From: Candidatus Gastranaerophilales bacterium
Lineage (GTDB): Bacteria; Cyanobacteriota; Vampirovibrionia; Gastranaerophilales; Gastranaerophilaceae
DNA length: 50,867 bases
NCBI GenBank assembly: GCA_016280955.1
Contig: JAEEHV010000050.1
Coordinates: forward strand, 1-50,867
Reading direction: 5' to 3'
The number at the start of each line of letters is the position of its first letter. The first letter of the stretch is position 1. This document shows positions 49,768 through 50,867 of this stretch, one piece after another. The notes beneath the pieces were generated by a model. That model ran no database searches and was not told the DNA's origin. It was given only the letters and a program-made list of their open reading frames with translations. The position numbers and the translations under genes are program-made.

Positions 49768-50432
49768 TTTAATCTTACTTTAATCTTTGTTTATCCATTC
49801 TTTCATTTCATCTACTCTTAGCCATAAATTTTACCTTAATTAATGTTTACAATCTAAGTATAGCGTTCATGTACGACCAATCGGGTCACTAATCGTTCAG
49901 GAATTACCTGCACAAGAATAAATTAGGTTCTGATTCAGCAATGACGGAGAAAATAACAAATTTTTAGCAAAAAACACAAGATTCAAAAAATACACCCTTT
50001 TTTCTTAAATCGACTGAAACATAGTTCTTAAAGAATTTTGGGAAAAATCCTATGGTTTTATGTCCCAAAACTTTAGATTTGGGATAGTACTATAGTGGAG
50101 AATCTTAAGTGAATTCCTGCAACTATTACCATGTAAATGAAATCGATTGACTTTAAAATCAAAATTTAAAATCTCACGCATTATTTGCTAATAAAAATAA
50201 ATTAATTCTAAACTGACCCACAAGCCTCTCACGAAGAGGACTTTGTACATGGATATGAAATACCTGTTACGAATTTAAATTGAGACACGTGCCTATGGGG
50301 CACCGCAAATTTGCCAAAACCCTTCTGTGTCTTGAGTTTGTGACATTTAGAAGTAAAAACTTAAATTTAATTAAAACTTTTGCAAAAAATTTTTAATTCC
50401 GATATCATGAAATAAATTTTTGGGAGAGAGAA
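49768..50432. other. non-coding stretch with RNA-like hairpins
   Basis: No ORF is credible. TTTTGGG (50036-50042) can pair with CCCAAAA (50064-50070), which can instead pair with TTTGGG (50078-50083), giving two exclusive hairpins. Further right, CCTC/GAGG lies near 50225-50240, GTGCC/GGCAC near 50289-50303, and GAGACAC/GTGTCTT would enclose the second. The C-rich lead-in and GGGAGAG ribosome site at 50421 belong to the next gene. Confidence 0.4.
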
Positions 50433-50645
50433 ATGATTAAATATTCTAAGTTGAGTATGGATACAGAAATACCCTGTATGGTATGCGGAAGTGAATCTAA
50501 TGTAGTGTTTGTTAAGAATATGCAGCATACTAAGAAGAATACCTTCTACATTTGTGATAAGTGCTTTAAGAGTTTTAAGGCTGATATGCAGAGCGGCAAA
50601 ACAAAAGAATACAAAGGTGAAGATTTAAGCAGGTTGTTTAAGTAA
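50433..50645 (+). CDS. small zinc-ribbon protein
   Basis: This 70-residue protein has two CxxC knuckles (CMVCGSESN at 15-23 and CDKCFKSFK at 41-49) spaced for a zinc ribbon, with a basic C-terminal tail. Ribosome site GGGAGAGAG precedes ATG. It lies in the presumed mobile element right of the integrase and might bind nucleic acid or a partner protein; I do not recognise the family. Confidence 0.6.
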   Translation: MIKYSKLSMDTEIPCMVCGSESNVVFVKNMQHTKKNTFYICDKCFKSFKADMQSGKTKEYKGEDLSRLFK

Positions 50646-50655
50646 TATAGGCTTT

Positions 50656-50867
50656 CTAATCAATATTAAAAAGTTTACTTGATATTGCAATTACTACAAC
50701 CTGAACCTCCCTATCTCTATTTATATTAGTAAGACCAAATTTAGTATATATTTTTTCTATTTCGTTATCGGTTATGTTTAAAGAACTCATAATATTACTT
50801 TTATCTTCACCTTTAGCAATATTTTGAATATACTTCAATTCTTTTTCAGATAAATCTACTTCGACTA
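50656..50867 (-). CDS. C-terminal fragment with HTH-like (LuxR/GerE-type) domain, cut by window edge
   Basis: The minus-strand frame is open from the window edge to the stop at 50656, so the gene continues beyond the window. The visible ~70 residues (DLSEKELKYIQNIAKGEDKS ... NIMSSLNITDNEIEKIYTKF ... NRDREVQVVVIAI) follow the spacing of a LuxR-type helix-turn-helix: 'LS-x-KE-x-x-x-x-IA-x-G-x-x-x-x-I', then a recognition helix and an 'NR-x-x-x-V' end. The match is moderate. It may be a response-regulator-like or element-encoded regulator. Confidence 0.5.
   Translation of the reverse strand, partial: VEVDLSEKELKYIQNIAKGEDKSNIMSSLNITDNEIEKIYTKFGLTNINRDREVQVVVIAISSKLFNID

Noticed and set aside
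1..50867. CRISPR array
   Set aside because: No regularly spaced repeats with unique spacers were seen.

Overview
The window is AT-rich, densely coded bacterial DNA. It most likely comes from a non-photosynthetic gut cyanobacterial relative (Melainabacteria/Vampirovibrionia, Gastranaerophilales type). This is inferred from a DUF3326 gene, a family largely known from cyanobacteria; a flagellin gene; Gram-negative envelope genes (TolC/HlyD export, PlsY, WecB, Glf); and accessory proteins with a short F-K-G-like N-terminal motif that I associate with this lineage. No 16S rRNA gene is present, so the assignment is not proven.

Layout. 0-7.5 kb is housekeeping: a NUDIX hydrolase, tRNA-His, a minus-strand plsY / prephenate dehydratase-like / exported protein operon, a secreted zincin, a LemA-DUF3137 pair, tmk and prfB (with programmed frameshift). 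7.5-12.2 kb is a flagellar-regulon patch: a near-consensus sigma-28 promoter drives an unknown coiled-coil protein, two more unknown proteins follow, and flagellin has a ~600-nt leader with CsrA-like sites. 12.3-17.7 kb holds a polyprenyl synthetase, signal peptidase I, DUF3326, a lone transketolase N-terminal subunit and two surface-polysaccharide genes (WecG/TagA and Glf). 17.9-19.7 kb has tRNA-Ala and a nucleoside transporter flanked by 46-bp direct repeats and a tRNA 3' fragment. 19.7-24.4 kb is a TolC-HlyD-ABC2-ABC2 exporter without an ATPase. 24.5-33.3 kb is again core metabolism and information processing (methionine gamma-lyase-like, glgA, purB, rarA, a regulator with four winged helices, infC, tRNA-Phe).

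33.3-44.3 kb is an accessory island. It contains tRNA-derived fragments, clustered TTGCAC sites, a dispersed 16-bp repeat, a decayed gene, several orphan proteins sharing the N-terminal F-x-G-like motif (one with a phosphoribosyltransferase-like C-terminus, one resembling ADP-ribosyltransferases), and a DUF262-HNH nuclease paired with an EcoRI-type adenine methyltransferase. 44.4-48.3 kb returns to wecB, a short Orn/Lys/Arg decarboxylase-like gene and a NAGPA-type phosphodiester glycosidase with a highly structured leader RNA. A tyrosine integrase next to tRNA-Glu (48.4-49.7 kb) marks the edge of another mobile element running off the right end.

Several genes (polyprenyl synthetase, wecG-like, purB, wecB, decarboxylase-like) have a -10-like hexamer only 6-7 nt before ATG and no Shine-Dalgarno, suggesting leaderless transcripts. 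Many others have good SD sequences, and I used these to correct several starts.
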